Assembly (NCBI GenBank): GCA_023053685.1
Contig: JALIGW010000001.1
Location: 54,185,359-54,249,358, forward strand
Origin: Diadophis punctatus similis
Taxonomy: Eukaryota; Chordata; Lepidosauria; Squamata; Dipsadidae
Direction of reading: 5' to 3'
DNA length: 64,000 nt
Positions 52,348 through 62,625 of this stretch are shown piece by piece (within the stretch, counting starts at the first letter, position 1; each line of letters begins with the position of its first letter). Both the position numbers and the translations under genes were made by a program. The notes beneath the pieces are model-generated. The model saw only the letters and a program-made list of their open reading frames with translations. It did no database searches and was not told the origin of the DNA.

Positions 52348-54933
52348 TTAGGAAACGGTTATAACCTTCAATTCAAGCGCTGGGGACTTCTTCATTTTCT
52401 TTTCCTTCTTTATTTGGTGAGACAGTGTGCTTAAAAACCACTCCAAATCTTGATGGTCTTCCGGCCATCTCAAGTACTGCCTCCTTTGCAAAAAGATCCT
52501 GATTGGTTGATATTTCATAAGTTGATATTGAGAGAGAGATCCAGCTACCACCATTATGAGGGTATCCTCCAGATCTGAGAAATACCTGCTCTGGGCAAAA
52601 TTAAAGGCTTCCACACACCAGCCATCCTTGAGAAACTGTCTTGTGACCACGCAAATTGTTTTCCTACAGTTCCAGACAGCATCATGAATATTACTGATAT
52701 GATCCTCCCCAGGCAGGAAATCTCTGTCTTCAAAGTAAAGAGCAAATCTGTTCTTTTTAGAATACTGAGAATCTAGATGCTTTATCAAGGAACTCTGGAC
52801 CCACTCAAAGTCTTTGCTGCTATAGCAAAGGTAAGCATCATACTTGTGTCCCTGTTGATCCAGTTCTGGTGGAAGCTCCTTCATGAGGAATTTTGTGAGT
52901 GTTTTATACCAGAGGAAACAAACTCCCCTAAAACGAGTAAACACAACTACTGCTACTAGAAACACAGTTATACTAACACAGCTAAAAATGAAGAGTGACA
53001 GCTGCAGAGGCTCCATGAGCTTGTGTTCATAGCAATTTTCTGTATCTAAGTCTTGGAGAGGAACATCAGCAAACTCCGGTGGTCCAGAACAAAATATGTC
53101 ATTGCGTGAGCCATCTAAAGTAACATTGGTTTGGTTTAGCCACATAATAAAGTTGCTTAATAGGCAGTTACAGTAAAATGTGTTATGGGTGATATCCAGC
53201 TGGTCTAATGTTGCAAAGAGCTGAGGATCAGGGTAAAATAGCTGATTTGATGACAAATTAAGAACTTTCAAGTTTGTAGGAAAGGCATCTTGAGAAATGG
53301 AAGTCAACAGGTTGTTAGACAAGTCAAGTGTCTTGAGTGATATTAGCTCACTAAATATACCCTCTGGGATGAAATTAAGGTAGTTGTTATTGAGATAGAG
53401 AATTTCCAGGTGGGAAAGTGCTTTGAACACATCCAAGCATAAACCTCTCTCCCATATAAGCTTTAGCATGTTGTCTCCAAGGTCCAAGTAAATCAACTGA
53501 TTGTCTTTTGCTATGTCTTTGTATTTGAAGCAATAGGATAAACGATTGTCTTTTAAAACAAGATACTTCAGGGCTGGAAACTGGAGAAGTTCATAGAGAT
53601 CACCCAGATTCTCCAATCTGTTTCCTGCTAAGTTAAGGAGTGTGGCATTTATAAACTGTATTTTCCAATAAGGTGTAGTCTGTATCCGGTTGCCACCTAA
53701 CATAACATTGAGGAGAACTGGGAGAGAATCGATTACTTTTAAAGCGTTATCCCCGAGATCCACGTGTTGAAGCTTTGGTAAGGATTTGAATGGATCTCTG
53801 TCAATCACTCCAATGTGATTATGTTTTAGATCTATCTGAATCAGATTAGGAAGCCCTTCAAAAGTGTTCTTAAAGAGCTCACCAAGCAGATTGTTTGATA
53901 GGTATAGGTGCTGCAGATTCTGAAGACCAAGAAATGCTCCATCCCAAATTTCATTTATTTTATTACTGCTTAGATTCAGCAGCTTCAAATCATGGAGATA
54001 TTGAAATACTTGCGGTTTAAGCGACAAAATCCAGCCTTTTGATATATCAAGCAAGATGAGGCCACTGTCATTAAGACCTGCAAATGTATTAATATCAGGA
54101 TCAGGAAGATTATTAAATCCAAATGATGGACCCATACCATGAGAGAAAATCTTCAAACCCAACAGTGGGGACCCTCTAATAGCTGCACAGAATTGCTGTG
54201 TTAGAGCTGTACCCCAGCCATTACCCCCAACGTCCAGTGTGTCTATGTTAACATTTTTAAAAGGATTCCCACAAGTAGCCCAATCCACAGATCTTGTATA
54301 CAGATTAGTATAACGAAGAATAAACAATGTGAATCTTGCTCCTCGGAAACTATTAAGATCCCCTTCACAGATAGATGCAATAGGGTTTGATTCCAAGTCT
54401 AGAATGTCCAAGGATTTCATGTTATAAAATACTCTGTGAGGGCGAACACGAGTGATTCTATTATATTTGAGGTCCAGATATTCCAATGAAATCAAATCTC
54501 TGAGGTAATCCTCTTCCAGAATGGATCCATCAAGATTATTTTGATACAGTTTAAGAATACGGATTCTAGACAAGCCCACAAAAGCATCACGGTCTAACAC
54601 CATCATCATGTTGCTACTCAAATCCAATTGTTGTAGGTTTGGCAAGTTCCTAAAAGCATCTTTTCCTATGGTTAAGGGAAAGCGTTTTTGTGACATAAGG
54701 AATAAAATCCTTAGTTTCTCCCTCAGAGGGAAAGAGGTTGCATTAACTTCTTGGATGAAATTGAAGTTTAGGGATAGAATAGCAACATGTTCAGGCACAG
54801 GTGGCACCCAAGTGAGATTGCAGAAATCGTAGAAGGCTATCGTGTTTTCCACTGAACAGCTATGAATTGCGAGTGTTTCTCGGCACACAAGCACTGTTCC
54901 AACAACAAATATCATGCAGTGACAAAACATCAT
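52348..54933 (-). CDS. TLR5: TLR5 (Toll-like receptor 5), complete coding exon
   Basis: The protein is a cell-surface receptor for bacterial flagellin that signals through MyD88. The reading is 861 residues, close to the mammalian 858, from ATG at 54933. I reject the longer start at 55023 because a pyrimidine-rich acceptor ending in AG (54949-54950) lies between them; the next codon is also Met. Parts: signal peptide (about residues 1-20), about 20 leucine-rich repeats (LxxLxLxxN) with a Cys-rich C-terminal cap (YCNCLLSNF), a membrane segment at about 644-667, and a TIR domain from about 696 with YDAYLCYSSKDFEW (box 1), RDFLPGEDHISNIHDAV (box 2, Pro kept) and FLQRRQYLRWP (box 3). No stop or frameshift, so it is probably functional. 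It lies opposite to DISP1, as in other vertebrates. Confidence 0.97.
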   Translation of the reverse strand: MMFCHCMIFVVGTVLVCRETLAIHSCSVENTIAFYDFCNLTWVPPVPEHVAILSLNFNFIQEVNATSFPLREKLRILFLMSQKRFPLTIGKDAFRNLPNLQQLDLSSNMMMVLDRDAFVGLSRIRILKLYQNNLDGSILEEDYLRDLISLEYLDLKYNRITRVRPHRVFYNMKSLDILDLESNPIASICEGDLNSFRGARFTLFILRYTNLYTRSVDWATCGNPFKNVNIDTLDVGGNGWGTALTQQFCAAIRGSPLLGLKIFSHGMGPSFGFNNLPDPDINTFAGLNDSGLILLDISKGWILSLKPQVFQYLHDLKLLNLSSNKINEIWDGAFLGLQNLQHLYLSNNLLGELFKNTFEGLPNLIQIDLKHNHIGVIDRDPFKSLPKLQHVDLGDNALKVIDSLPVLLNVMLGGNRIQTTPYWKIQFINATLLNLAGNRLENLGDLYELLQFPALKYLVLKDNRLSYCFKYKDIAKDNQLIYLDLGDNMLKLIWERGLCLDVFKALSHLEILYLNNNYLNFIPEGIFSELISLKTLDLSNNLLTSISQDAFPTNLKVLNLSSNQLFYPDPQLFATLDQLDITHNTFYCNCLLSNFIMWLNQTNVTLDGSRNDIFCSGPPEFADVPLQDLDTENCYEHKLMEPLQLSLFIFSCVSITVFLVAVVVFTRFRGVCFLWYKTLTKFLMKELPPELDQQGHKYDAYLCYSSKDFEWVQSSLIKHLDSQYSKKNRFALYFEDRDFLPGEDHISNIHDAVWNCRKTICVVTRQFLKDGWCVEAFNFAQSRYFSDLEDTLIMVVAGSLSQYQLMKYQPIRIFLQRRQYLRWPEDHQDLEWFLSTLSHQIKKEKKMKKSPALELKVITVS

Positions 54934-54947
54934 GCTCTCAATCTGTG

Positions 54948-54977
54948 CCTGGAGGAAAAGGATGGGGAAAAGAAAAG
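54948..54977 (-). promoter_or_regulatory. TLR5: Splice acceptor of the TLR5 coding exon
   Basis: On the minus strand a long pyrimidine tract (CTTTTCCCCATCC...CCTCCAG) ends 15 bases before the ATG. This is expected when the whole coding region sits in the last exon. The 5' non-coding exon(s) were not found. Confidence 0.8.
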
Positions 54978-55089
54978 CATTATCATTTGCATTGGACCAC
55001 AGAATCTGAATTAAACATAACACAGGTTATATAGAGAGATCAAAACTCATCTAATAACTTTTTAAAAATGTTATTGCGAATTCATAAAA

Positions 55090-55745
55090 AAGGATGCCAT
55101 CTTGTCACCTCCCGATTGGACTACTGCAATGCGCTCTACATGGGGCTACCCTTGAAGAGTATTCGGAGACTTCAGTTGGTGCAAAATGCGGCTGCACGTG
55201 CCGTGGTGGTTGTGCCAAGATACACCCACGTAACACCCATACTCCGCCAGCTGCATTGGCTGCCCATTGGTCTCCGGGTACGATTCAAGGTGTTAATCAT
55301 CATCTTTAAAGCCCTACATGGCTTAGGACCAGGTTACCTCCGGGACCGCATTCTGCCTCATACTTCCCTCCGACCGGTTAGGTCCCACAGAGTGGGTCTC
55401 CTCCAGGTCCCGTCAGCCAAACAATGCCGACTGGCGGGCCCTAGGGGGAGGGCCTTCTCTGTGGGGGCCCCCGCGCTCTGGAACCAACTACCCCCAGAGA
55501 TCCGAATCATCCCCACCCTGCTGGCCTTCCGAAAAGCCATTAAGACATGGCTCTTCCTGCAGGCAGGGGTTTGAGACAATTTTATATCCGAGATCTCCCC
55601 CGGTATGTATGTTGCTGGACGTCTTTTTTAACTTTTTAAAACTGTTTTTAAATATGTTTATTGTTTAGTGTTCTCATGTTGTACGCCGCCCTACTCCTTA
55701 GGGAGTAGGACGGCATAGAAGAACCTAATAATAAATAAATAAAAA
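55090..55745 (+). mobile_element. L2 LINE 3' end
   Basis: About 160 codons of the L2 C-terminus ([16 protein letters not shown]...LRQLHWLPI...WNQLPPEI), stop at 55572-55574, then a 3' UTR with GTACGCCGCCCTACTCC and a TAAATAAATAAA tail. It is closely related to the C-terminus at 36415. It begins about 140 bases upstream of the TLR5 acceptor, in the opposite orientation. Confidence 0.93.
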
Positions 55746-56058
55746 TAAATGTTAATGGTGATCCTGCTTGTTTTCCCTTGCATCTTGTTTACATCCCTTG
55801 TTTATACAAAGTATGGTGCTTTGGAAAATGGGAAAATTCTGCTTTTTCATTACATCCTAAGAAGAACATTATTCAAAATGAAACTTATATCAACATGGTG
55901 TTTTCCTATTTAACACAGAAATAAACTACATTGCAGCTACCAGTCACACTATTCTTGTCCCTTTTAGAGAAGAAGGCAGAGAAAAAAGATCTCAAACCAT
56001 GGATGTGCCACTTTTTCGAGCTCAGAGTTTCATTTGTCTCTTGGGTGTTATGCTAGGG
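55746..56058. other. TLR5 upstream intron or flank, nothing recognised
   Basis: No feature recognised. Confidence 0.4.
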
Positions 56059-56179
56059 CAGAGGTCCTCAAACTTAGCAACTTTAAGACTTGTGGACTTC
56101 AACTCCCAGAATAGCTGGCTGGAGAATTCTGGGAGTTGAAGTCCACAAGTCTTAAAGTTGCCAAGTTTGAAGACCTCTG
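56059..56179. mobile_element. Perfect-looking foldback MITE, family F
   Basis: 121 bp, almost entirely a palindrome. CAGAGGTCCTCAAACTTAGC and its inverse continue inwards for over 50 bp per arm. It is flanked by a perfect 8-bp duplication, TGCTAGGG (56051-56058 and 56180-56187), so it is hAT-type. Confidence 0.93.
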
Positions 56180-56602
56180 TGCTAGGGCCTCATTTCAAAA
56201 ACAAAAAGGAGAACAAAACTACATTTGATTTACTTTCATTACAATGTAATTTGAATTAGAGGCAGCAGTTATTTTCCCCACAAGTTTGATATTTTTTTCT
56301 ATTTCTGATGGACACAAAGTTGCACAAAATTGTTGATTTTTTCAAAGAGCCTGGAGATCTATATTCAGGACTTCCAGGAGTAACATTTAACCCTGGAAAC
56401 ACAGATTGTGGACCTGTATTTCAAGGTACAGTTGTTATTTGTTATGTCCAGGCTTTCTGAGCAAGTAATGCCTAGGAGAAAATGTAAGTCCAGGATGTCC
56501 TAACTATAAATCACTCTGATTAATTTTCTAAGTTCACAAAAAAGCCACTCAAGTCACCCAAGATTTATTAAATTGCATTTGGTTTCGGACAATTCACAAA
56601 TA

Positions 56603-56967
56603 ACGTTTTTTTCAGAGTATATGACACACCTTTTTCCCCCCTAAAAGAGGGTGGAAATGTCGGTGCATCTTATACACCGAATACAGCCATTTTTCGGCCT
56701 CCCGAAGCCCTGCCCTCGCGTTTATGCCTTCCCCCAGTACCCAGGAGCACTATGCAGGCTTCCCAAATCCTCTGCGCGCCCCGTTGTTTGCAAAAAACGG
56801 CTGAAAAATGGGCCGTTTTTGCAAAAAACAGGGTGCGCAGAGGGTTTGAGAGGCTTGCAGAGTGCTCCTGGGGCCTGGGGAGGACAAAAACTTTTTTTTC
56901 TTACTTACCTCTTTGAAATCTTGGTGCGTTTTATACACCGGTATGTCTTATAGTCCGAAAAATACAG
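56603..56967. mobile_element. TA-flanked MITE, family D, copy 1
   Basis: TA flanks at 56601-56602 and 56968-56969. The right inverse end is CTGTATTTTTCGGACTATAAGAC; the left end is a decayed form (GTTTTTTTCAGAGTATATGAC). About 365 bp. Confidence 0.75.
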
Positions 56968-57079
56968 TACTTATACCTACCGTATGTTCCGGCGTATAAG
57001 ACGACTGGGCATATAAGACGACCCCCAACTTTTCTAGTTAAAATATAGAGTTTGGGATATACTCGCCGTATAAGACTGC

Positions 57080-57565
57080 CCCTCCTACCATCTTTCTTTT
57101 TCTTTCTGTCTTTCTTCCTTCCTAACATCCATCTTTCTTTCTTTTTCTTTCTTTCTTTTTCTTTCTTTTTCTTTCTTTCTGTCTTCCTTCCTTCCTAACT
57201 TTTCTTTTTTCTTTTTCTTTCTTTCTTTCTTTTTCTTTCTTTCTTTCTCTCTTTCTGTCTGTCTGTCTGTCTTCCTTCCTTCCTAACTTCTTTCTTTCTT
57301 TCTTTCTTCTTTCTTCCTTCCTTCCTTCTTCCTTCCTTCCTAACTTTTCTTTTTTATTTTTTTTTATTTTTTTCTTTCTTTCTCTCTTTCTGTCTGTCTG
57401 TCTTCCTTCCTTCCTCACTTTTCTTTCTTTCTTTCTTTCTTTCTTTTCTTTCCTTCCTTCCTTCCTTCCTAACTTTTCTTTTTTCTTTTTTTTCTTTCTT
57501 TTTCTTTCTTTCTTTCTTTCTCTCTTTCTGTCTGTCTGTCTGTCTTCCTTCCTTCCTAACTTTTT

Positions 57566-57654
<89 letters not shown>

Positions 57655-57715
57655 TTTCTTCCTTCCTCCTTCCTTCCTAACTTCCATCTTTTTTCTTTCT
57701 TTCTTTCTGCTGCTC
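57080..57715. repeat. Polypyrimidine tract (TTTC/TTCC/CTGT repeats)
   Basis: About 640 bases almost without purines on the + strand, including a long (TTTC)n run near 57565-57650. CTAACTT interruptions recur every 100 bases or so, suggesting a higher-order unit. Confidence 0.95.
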
Positions 57716-57845
57716 ACTTCATCCTGCTTGTGTGGGGGGGGACTATGGTGCTCAGGCTGGGCCCCCCAATGCTCTGCAGCCCTCTCGTCTGGCAGGAAAA
57801 GGAGGGGCTCTCAACCCTCCCCAAGAAGAGATCCGTTGATGCAGG

Positions 57846-58340
57846 CTGGGGGATGACGACGACAAGACCCTCGGTTTCTAACCTTCCTCATCTTTTCTCT
57901 TGTTCTCCTCCTTGTGGGCGCGCGCGGGAGGGACCGCGGAGCAGAGGCGCCCGGCGGCTTAAGGCAAGAGGCGGGCGGGAGACACTTCTGGCATTCCCGC
58001 GCCTCTCGCTCCGCTTGCCGGGCGCCTCTGCTCCGTGATCCCTCCCGCGCGCGCCTACCTACCTCACTTGGTGCGGTTCCCCGCACTTGGCGTCTTGGAA
58101 GAGGGCTGGACGAGGGAGAAAGGAGCCATGGTGGGGATTGGTTTGCAGGACCGCGGAGCAGAGACGCCCGGCGAGCGGGGCGAGCGGGGCGGGAATGCCA
58201 GAAGTGTCTCCCGCCCACCTCTTGCCTTAAGCCGCCAGGCGCCTCTGCTCCGCGGTCTCTCCCGCGCGCGCCCACAAGGAGGAGAACAAGAGAAAAGACG
58301 ACGAAGGTTAGAAACCGAGGGTCCTGTCGTCGTCCCCCAG
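57846..58340. repeat. GC-rich inverted repeat with arms of about 195 bp
   Basis: 57846-58043 pairs with about 58150-58340 (reverse complement, with small differences), leaving a spacer of about 105 bp. Each arm also contains internal near-palindromes (GCGCGCGGGAGGGAYC...). A separate perfect 19-bp stem follows at 58352-58370 and 58382-58400. Confidence 0.88.
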
Positions 58341-58614
58341 CGCGCGCCCACCTGCTGGGAAGGCTGCGGCTGGCAGTGGCGGCCGCAGCCTTCCCAGCAG
58401 GAGACCAAGACGCAGGGCGGCGGCGTGGCTCCAGGGCTCCTTCGGCAGTTTGGCTGGAGAACGGTGGGGATGCGACTGTGGCTGTTTTTCAGCTCCCCCT
58501 GGCTCGGAAGTTTTAGTACCCGGCATATAAGACGACCCCCGACTTTTGAGAAGATTTTCAAGGGGTAAAAAGTCATCTTATACGCCGGAACATACGGTAT
58601 TTAAACTTTATTTA

Positions 58615-58980
58615 CCGCATTTTTCGGAGTATAAGATGCACCAGAGTATAAGACGCACCTTATTTTGGGGGGAGAAAAATAAGAAAAAAGCTGATTGGCG
58701 GGTGGATCCTACTCTCGGAATACCCCCAATCAGCTGTTCTCAGAGGTGAATTTTAGCAACAGGTTCGTTGGTTGTGAACCATGCGCCTTGCTTTTTTTTG
58801 CCTCTGAAACCTCCGTTTCAGAGGCTTTTTTTCTGAAACTCCGTTTCAGAGACTTTTTTCAGCCTCTGAAACCTCCATTTGAGAGGCTGGGCGGAGCTAC
58901 ATTCGGAGTATAAGATGCACCCAGATTTTTACCCTCTTTTTTGCGAGGAAAAGGTGTGACTTATACTCTGAAAAATACGC
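58615..58980. mobile_element. TA-flanked MITE, family D, copy 2
   Basis: TA at 58613-58614 and 58981-58982. Left end CCGCATTTTTCGGAGTATAAG; right inverse end GCGTATTTTTCAGAGTATAAG. 366 bp. Contains CTCTGAAACCTCCGTTTCAGAG-type small palindromes. Confidence 0.88.
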
Positions 58981-59277
58981 TACAGGGTTCTTGAGACATG
59001 GGTTCTTGATTTGATTTATGATTATATCTTTATTCCACTTTGCTCCAAAAAGCTTAAGAAGACCTAAATTCTTTAGTCTATTTTATTTCTAGGCAAATCT
59101 ATAAAATAAATGAAGTTCAGGGACAGTCACTGAATCACAGTGAACTTCATGGGTGATCAAAATCTCGGTCTTCCTGGTTCAAACACAATCTTTCTATATC
59201 ATTTTGGCTTTCATGACATAGGATTATTGAACTATTTTTAAAATTATCTCTGTGTTTGTATATACATGCATGCTTAC
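58981..59277. other. Flank, nothing recognised
   Basis: No feature recognised. Confidence 0.4.

Positions 59278-59346
<69 letters not shown>
59278..59346. repeat. (CT)n-(CA)n microsatellite
   Basis: About 22 bases of CT followed by about 46 bases of CA. Confidence 0.95.
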
Positions 59347-59347
<1 letters not shown>

Positions 59348-59364
59348 GTATATGTCTTTGATTA

Positions 59365-59700
59365 AATCTTGACTCCTGGCAACTGGCTGAACAAATGCTG
59401 CAGTTCAGCTGCTGTGGCCTAGAGGTGGAGCTCTTGCCTCACAATCAGGAGGTTGTGAGTTCAATCCTAGGTAGAGGCAGATGTAGGGTCTCCTGCTTGG
59501 GCAGGGGGTTGGACTAGATGACCTGCAAGGTCCCTTCCAACTCTGTTAAAGCTGAGTTTTCTTGGCAAGAGTTTTGCAGGTAATTTGACACTGCCTCTTT
59601 CTTAGGGATGAGGGAGAGGGAATGGCCCAAGGTCACTCAACTGGCTTTATGCCTAAGGCGGGACCCTCACCCTCACCCTGTGAGGAGGTCAATTAGTAAG
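59365..59700 (-). mobile_element. tRNA-type SINE (older), interrupted by another SINE
   Basis: GACTCCTGGCAACTGGCTG, TTTTCTTGGCAAGAG and TGGCCCAAGGTCACTCAACTGGC are spaced as in a common squamate repeat. The insertion at 59406-59549 splits it. The box A end is not seen. Confidence 0.55.
59406..59549 (+). mobile_element. tRNA-derived SINE with CR1-like tail
   Basis: Box A TGTGGCCTAGAGGTGGAGC, box B GTGAGTTCAATCCTA, and the CR1-like end GGTTGGACTAGATGACCTGC...CAACTCTGTTA. It is nearly identical to the copy at 47557. Confidence 0.92.
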
Positions 59701-60548
59701 AAAAACAAAATGGCCCCAATCACCCCATTCCATATTACATCTTTTCAAAGCGTATTGATAATTACCATTGAGGTGTACGTAATGGAAATTCCTAGTTTGA
59801 TCTAGGAGGACTTTCAGGCAGTTTCCTTTTTTTTTTTACATTCACTGATTCTCAACCAATAAGAGAGGGGGGGGGGAAATCTCCAAACCTCAGAAAGTGG
59901 GATGCTTTCAAGAAGAATGCTGAGTGGCTAGGACAGAAAAGAAACAATCCTGATTGTACCCATCACATAGTGACTTCCTCTGTAGCATCTCTGCCAGTTT
60001 TGGTGCTTAGGCTAGGCACCTAAAAGGGGGGGGGGGAGAGAAGGTTCATTGTTAATGAACAAAAAACAAAAAAGAGCAAAAAAACCACATCCTTTAGAAT
60101 CTATTCGGTTGAAGTGCTTCTCAATAAAGCCAATCTGGATTTCTTTTTAGCTGCAATTCACAAATTTAATTATTTTTAAAAGGGTTTTTAAAATCTGTTA
60201 ATGACCTATACTATTTCTCCCATGTCTTTGTCAGTAAAACATGTATTCTTAATAATCCCTAAATTACTCTGGATGCCAAGAAAAATGTTTTTGCTTAAAG
60301 ACAGCTCTCGTCTTCTTATTGATCTTCAGAAAATGTTGGAAAAGATTTCCACTTAATGTTGTTACCACTCTTCAGTTTCCTTTAAAGACAGCTATATTTA
60401 TATGATGCTGGCTTTTACTGAGATCTTTCAGAAGTGCATGAACATCAGGTCAAGAGCTTCTGAAGAGCAATTTGAGCAGCTACTCAACTTATATTTTTCA
60501 TTTTAGCCAAGTATAGGATTTATTTTTGTCAAACAAGAAATAGAAATG
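59701..60548. other. Flank, nothing recognised
   Basis: AT-rich with short G and A runs. No gene seen. Confidence 0.4.
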
Positions 60549-60632
60549 GGAAGGAAGGAAGGAAGGAAGGAAGGAAGGAAGGAAGGAAGGAAGGAAGGAA
60601 GGAAGGAAGGAAGGAAGGAAGGAAGGAAGGAA
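60549..60632. repeat. (GGAA)n microsatellite
   Basis: About 20 GGAA/GAAG units without interruption. Confidence 0.97.
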
Positions 60633-60714
60633 GATTAGTATCTGAAAAGGCAAAATATTATATTATACAGATGTCTACTGTATAATAAACACAACTTATT
60701 CATGGAAATCTGTT

Positions 60715-60741
60715 TGTGTGTGTGTGTGTGTATATATATAC
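60715..60741. repeat. (GT)n-(TA)n microsatellite
   Basis: A short GT run passes into a TA run. Confidence 0.9.
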
Positions 60742-61089
60742 TAATTTTGCATATTTTGCATATGAGTAAAACTATAGTTTTTCTGAAGTAAAAAGCAATT
60801 TATTTTTAGGTGTAGACTGGTAGCTTTATAAAATAGTCACTTCTTATACAAGATGTAAGATGCCCTTTCTAAAATACCGTCTCTATTGCAGTCTTGTAAG
60901 CAATCAAAACCATTATTTTTTTAAAGTGTTTCACACAATGAATCAGAATACATTTAAATTTCCTGAAATATTTATCTTGGCACTTCTACAAAGACATGCA
61001 AAGATAAGGATTTTGCAATAAAGCCACTGCCACTGCTTTAGCAGAACTCTGAGCTCACTGTATTTGTGATAACCAGAGCTGGTTATTAA

Positions 61090-61265
61090 TCAATCAGAAT
61101 AGAGCTGGAAGGGACCTTGGAGGTCTTCTAGCCCAACCCCCTGCTTAAGCAGGAGACCTTATTTACCATTTCAGACAGATGGCTCCAGTTTTGGACCCCC
61201 GCAGTGATGAAGCACCTACAATTTCTAAAGGCAAGCAGTTCCACTGGTGAATTGTTATCTGGGGG
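61090..61265 (-). mobile_element. CR1 LINE 3' fragment
   Basis: GAGCTGGAAGGGACCTTGGAGG and GCAAGCAGTTCCACTGGTG match the CR1 3' end as at 26233. Truncated. Confidence 0.85.
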
Positions 61266-61547
61266 TAGGCAGAGATTCTGTAGCAAGTACCACCACCACC
61301 ACCCAAAAAATTCTGAGAATCTCATGCTTCATTTTTATGAGTAGTTTTCAAACCATCAAATTGAGACGAAATGCTTGAAAATGTGTTTAAAATCCTTTGG
61401 GTGAAATTTTCAAAGCTCTCCATGTCTCCATAACTGGCAGATACAGAAATAACTCTGAAAAAGGAAAAATTGTGCAAGCCTGCATATACTTGTAGGAATT
61501 AGAAAAGGGGGCTTTTCTTGGTACAGAATTTAGTCAAGGGTATAGAC

Positions 61548-61959
61548 CAGTGATGGCGAACCTATGGCACGGGTGCCACAGGTGGCACGCGGAGCCATAT
61601 CTGCCGGCATGCGAGCCGTTGCCCTAGCTCAGCTCCAGTGCGCATGTGCATGCCCGTCAGCTGATTCTTGGCTCACGCGGAAGCTCTGGGAGGGCGATTT
61701 CTGGCTCTGGAGGGCCTCCAGGGTGGCGGGGGTGAAGCGTTTTTGCCCTCCCCAAGCTCCAAGAAAGCCTCTGGAGCCTGGGGAGGGCGAAAAACGGGTC
61801 TACCGGGCCCACTGGAAGTCAGGAAACGGGGGAGTGGGATGGGTCGCGCACGCATGTGCAGGGGGGTGGGGCGAGTGAGGGGCTTTGAATTATGGGTGTG
61901 GGCACGCACGCGCGTGTGATAGCGCGCACGTGCACTATTTCGGCACTCGAGGAATACTG
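61548..61959. mobile_element. Non-autonomous hAT element, family A, copy 2
   Basis: Starts CAGTGATGGCGAACC as at 10919 and is homologous throughout. The right terminal repeat is shortened by a small internal deletion but still ends ACTG. Perfect 8-bp duplication GTATAGAC (61540-61547 and 61960-61967). Confidence 0.92.
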
Positions 61960-62409
61960 GTATAGACAATGCAAATAATATGCCACACTGTACAGAAATC
62001 AGGAGTTAAAGTCTAACGTTATGCAAATACACAGAAAGTACCAAATAAAGTGCAAAATAATTAGTATCTAGTTCAAATAAAAACTGTATTTTACACATTG
62101 ACAAGCCATTAAATACCTGTCTCAGGCTCTCAAAATAGAAATCATTCTGAATCCAGAACTAGTTAAAGGGGAAAATGTGATTAATAAGGGTCCAAATGGG
62201 AATTGATTTCCCACTTTTTAAGGTGGTTTTCTTTTTTTTTTCTAGTTATGTATAATGATAATGGGAGACTGGAGTTTTCTTGTTTCAATTTTTTAAGCAG
62301 GCTTATCTGAACATTTCCTTTTTATAAACAAGTTGAATAATTGATTATGTTTACCCTATGACAATCATTAAGTGTTGTACCTTATGATTCTTGACGAATG
62401 TATCTTTTC
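61960..62409. other. Flank, nothing recognised
   Basis: AT-rich. No gene seen. Confidence 0.4.
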
Positions 62410-62480
62410 TTTTTATGTACACTGAGAGCATATGCACCAAAGACAAATTCCTTGTGTGTCCAATCACACTTGGCCAATAA
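62410..62480 (+). mobile_element. CR1/L3-type LINE 3' end (snake type)
   Basis: TGTACACTGAGAGCATATGC, TCCTTGTGTGTCCAATCACA and CTTGGCCAATAAAG form the 3' end of a squamate CR1/L3 LINE, directly followed by its ATTCT tail. Confidence 0.85.
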
Positions 62481-62624
62481 AGAATTCTATTCTATTCTAT
62501 TCTATTCTATTCTATTCTATTCTATTCTATTCTATTCTATTCTATTCTATTCTATTCTATTCTATTCTATTCTATTCCTATTCCTATTCCTATTCCTATT
62601 CCTATTCCTATTCTATTCTATTCT
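62481..62624 (+). repeat. (ATTCT)n / (ATTCC)n microsatellite seeded by the LINE tail
   Basis: About 19 ATTCT units, then about 7 ATTCC units, then ATTCT again. Such pentamer arrays grow from CR1/L3 LINE tails in snake genomes. A mariner element follows at the next TA. Confidence 0.95.
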
Positions 62625-62625
62625 A

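Larger units (their letters stand above)
56980..58597. mobile_element. TA-flanked element, family D, 1.6 kb
   Basis: Ends CCGTATGTTCCGGCGTATAAG and its exact inverse, with TA at 56978-56979 and 58598-58599. The interior is a pyrimidine tract (57080-57715) and a GC-rich block of nested inverted repeats. No transposase is visible. The tract and the inverted repeats explain the many overlapping ORFs predicted here on both strands. Confidence 0.85.

Noticed and set aside
54934..55023. Extra 30 residues at the TLR5 N-terminus
   Set aside because: They read through a clear splice acceptor; the signal peptide begins at the Met-Met pair after it.
57122..58576. Several 100-200-codon basic or Arg-rich ORFs on both strands
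   Set aside because: They arise from the pyrimidine tract and the inverted repeat inside a DNA transposon; sense and antisense copies resemble each other for that reason.
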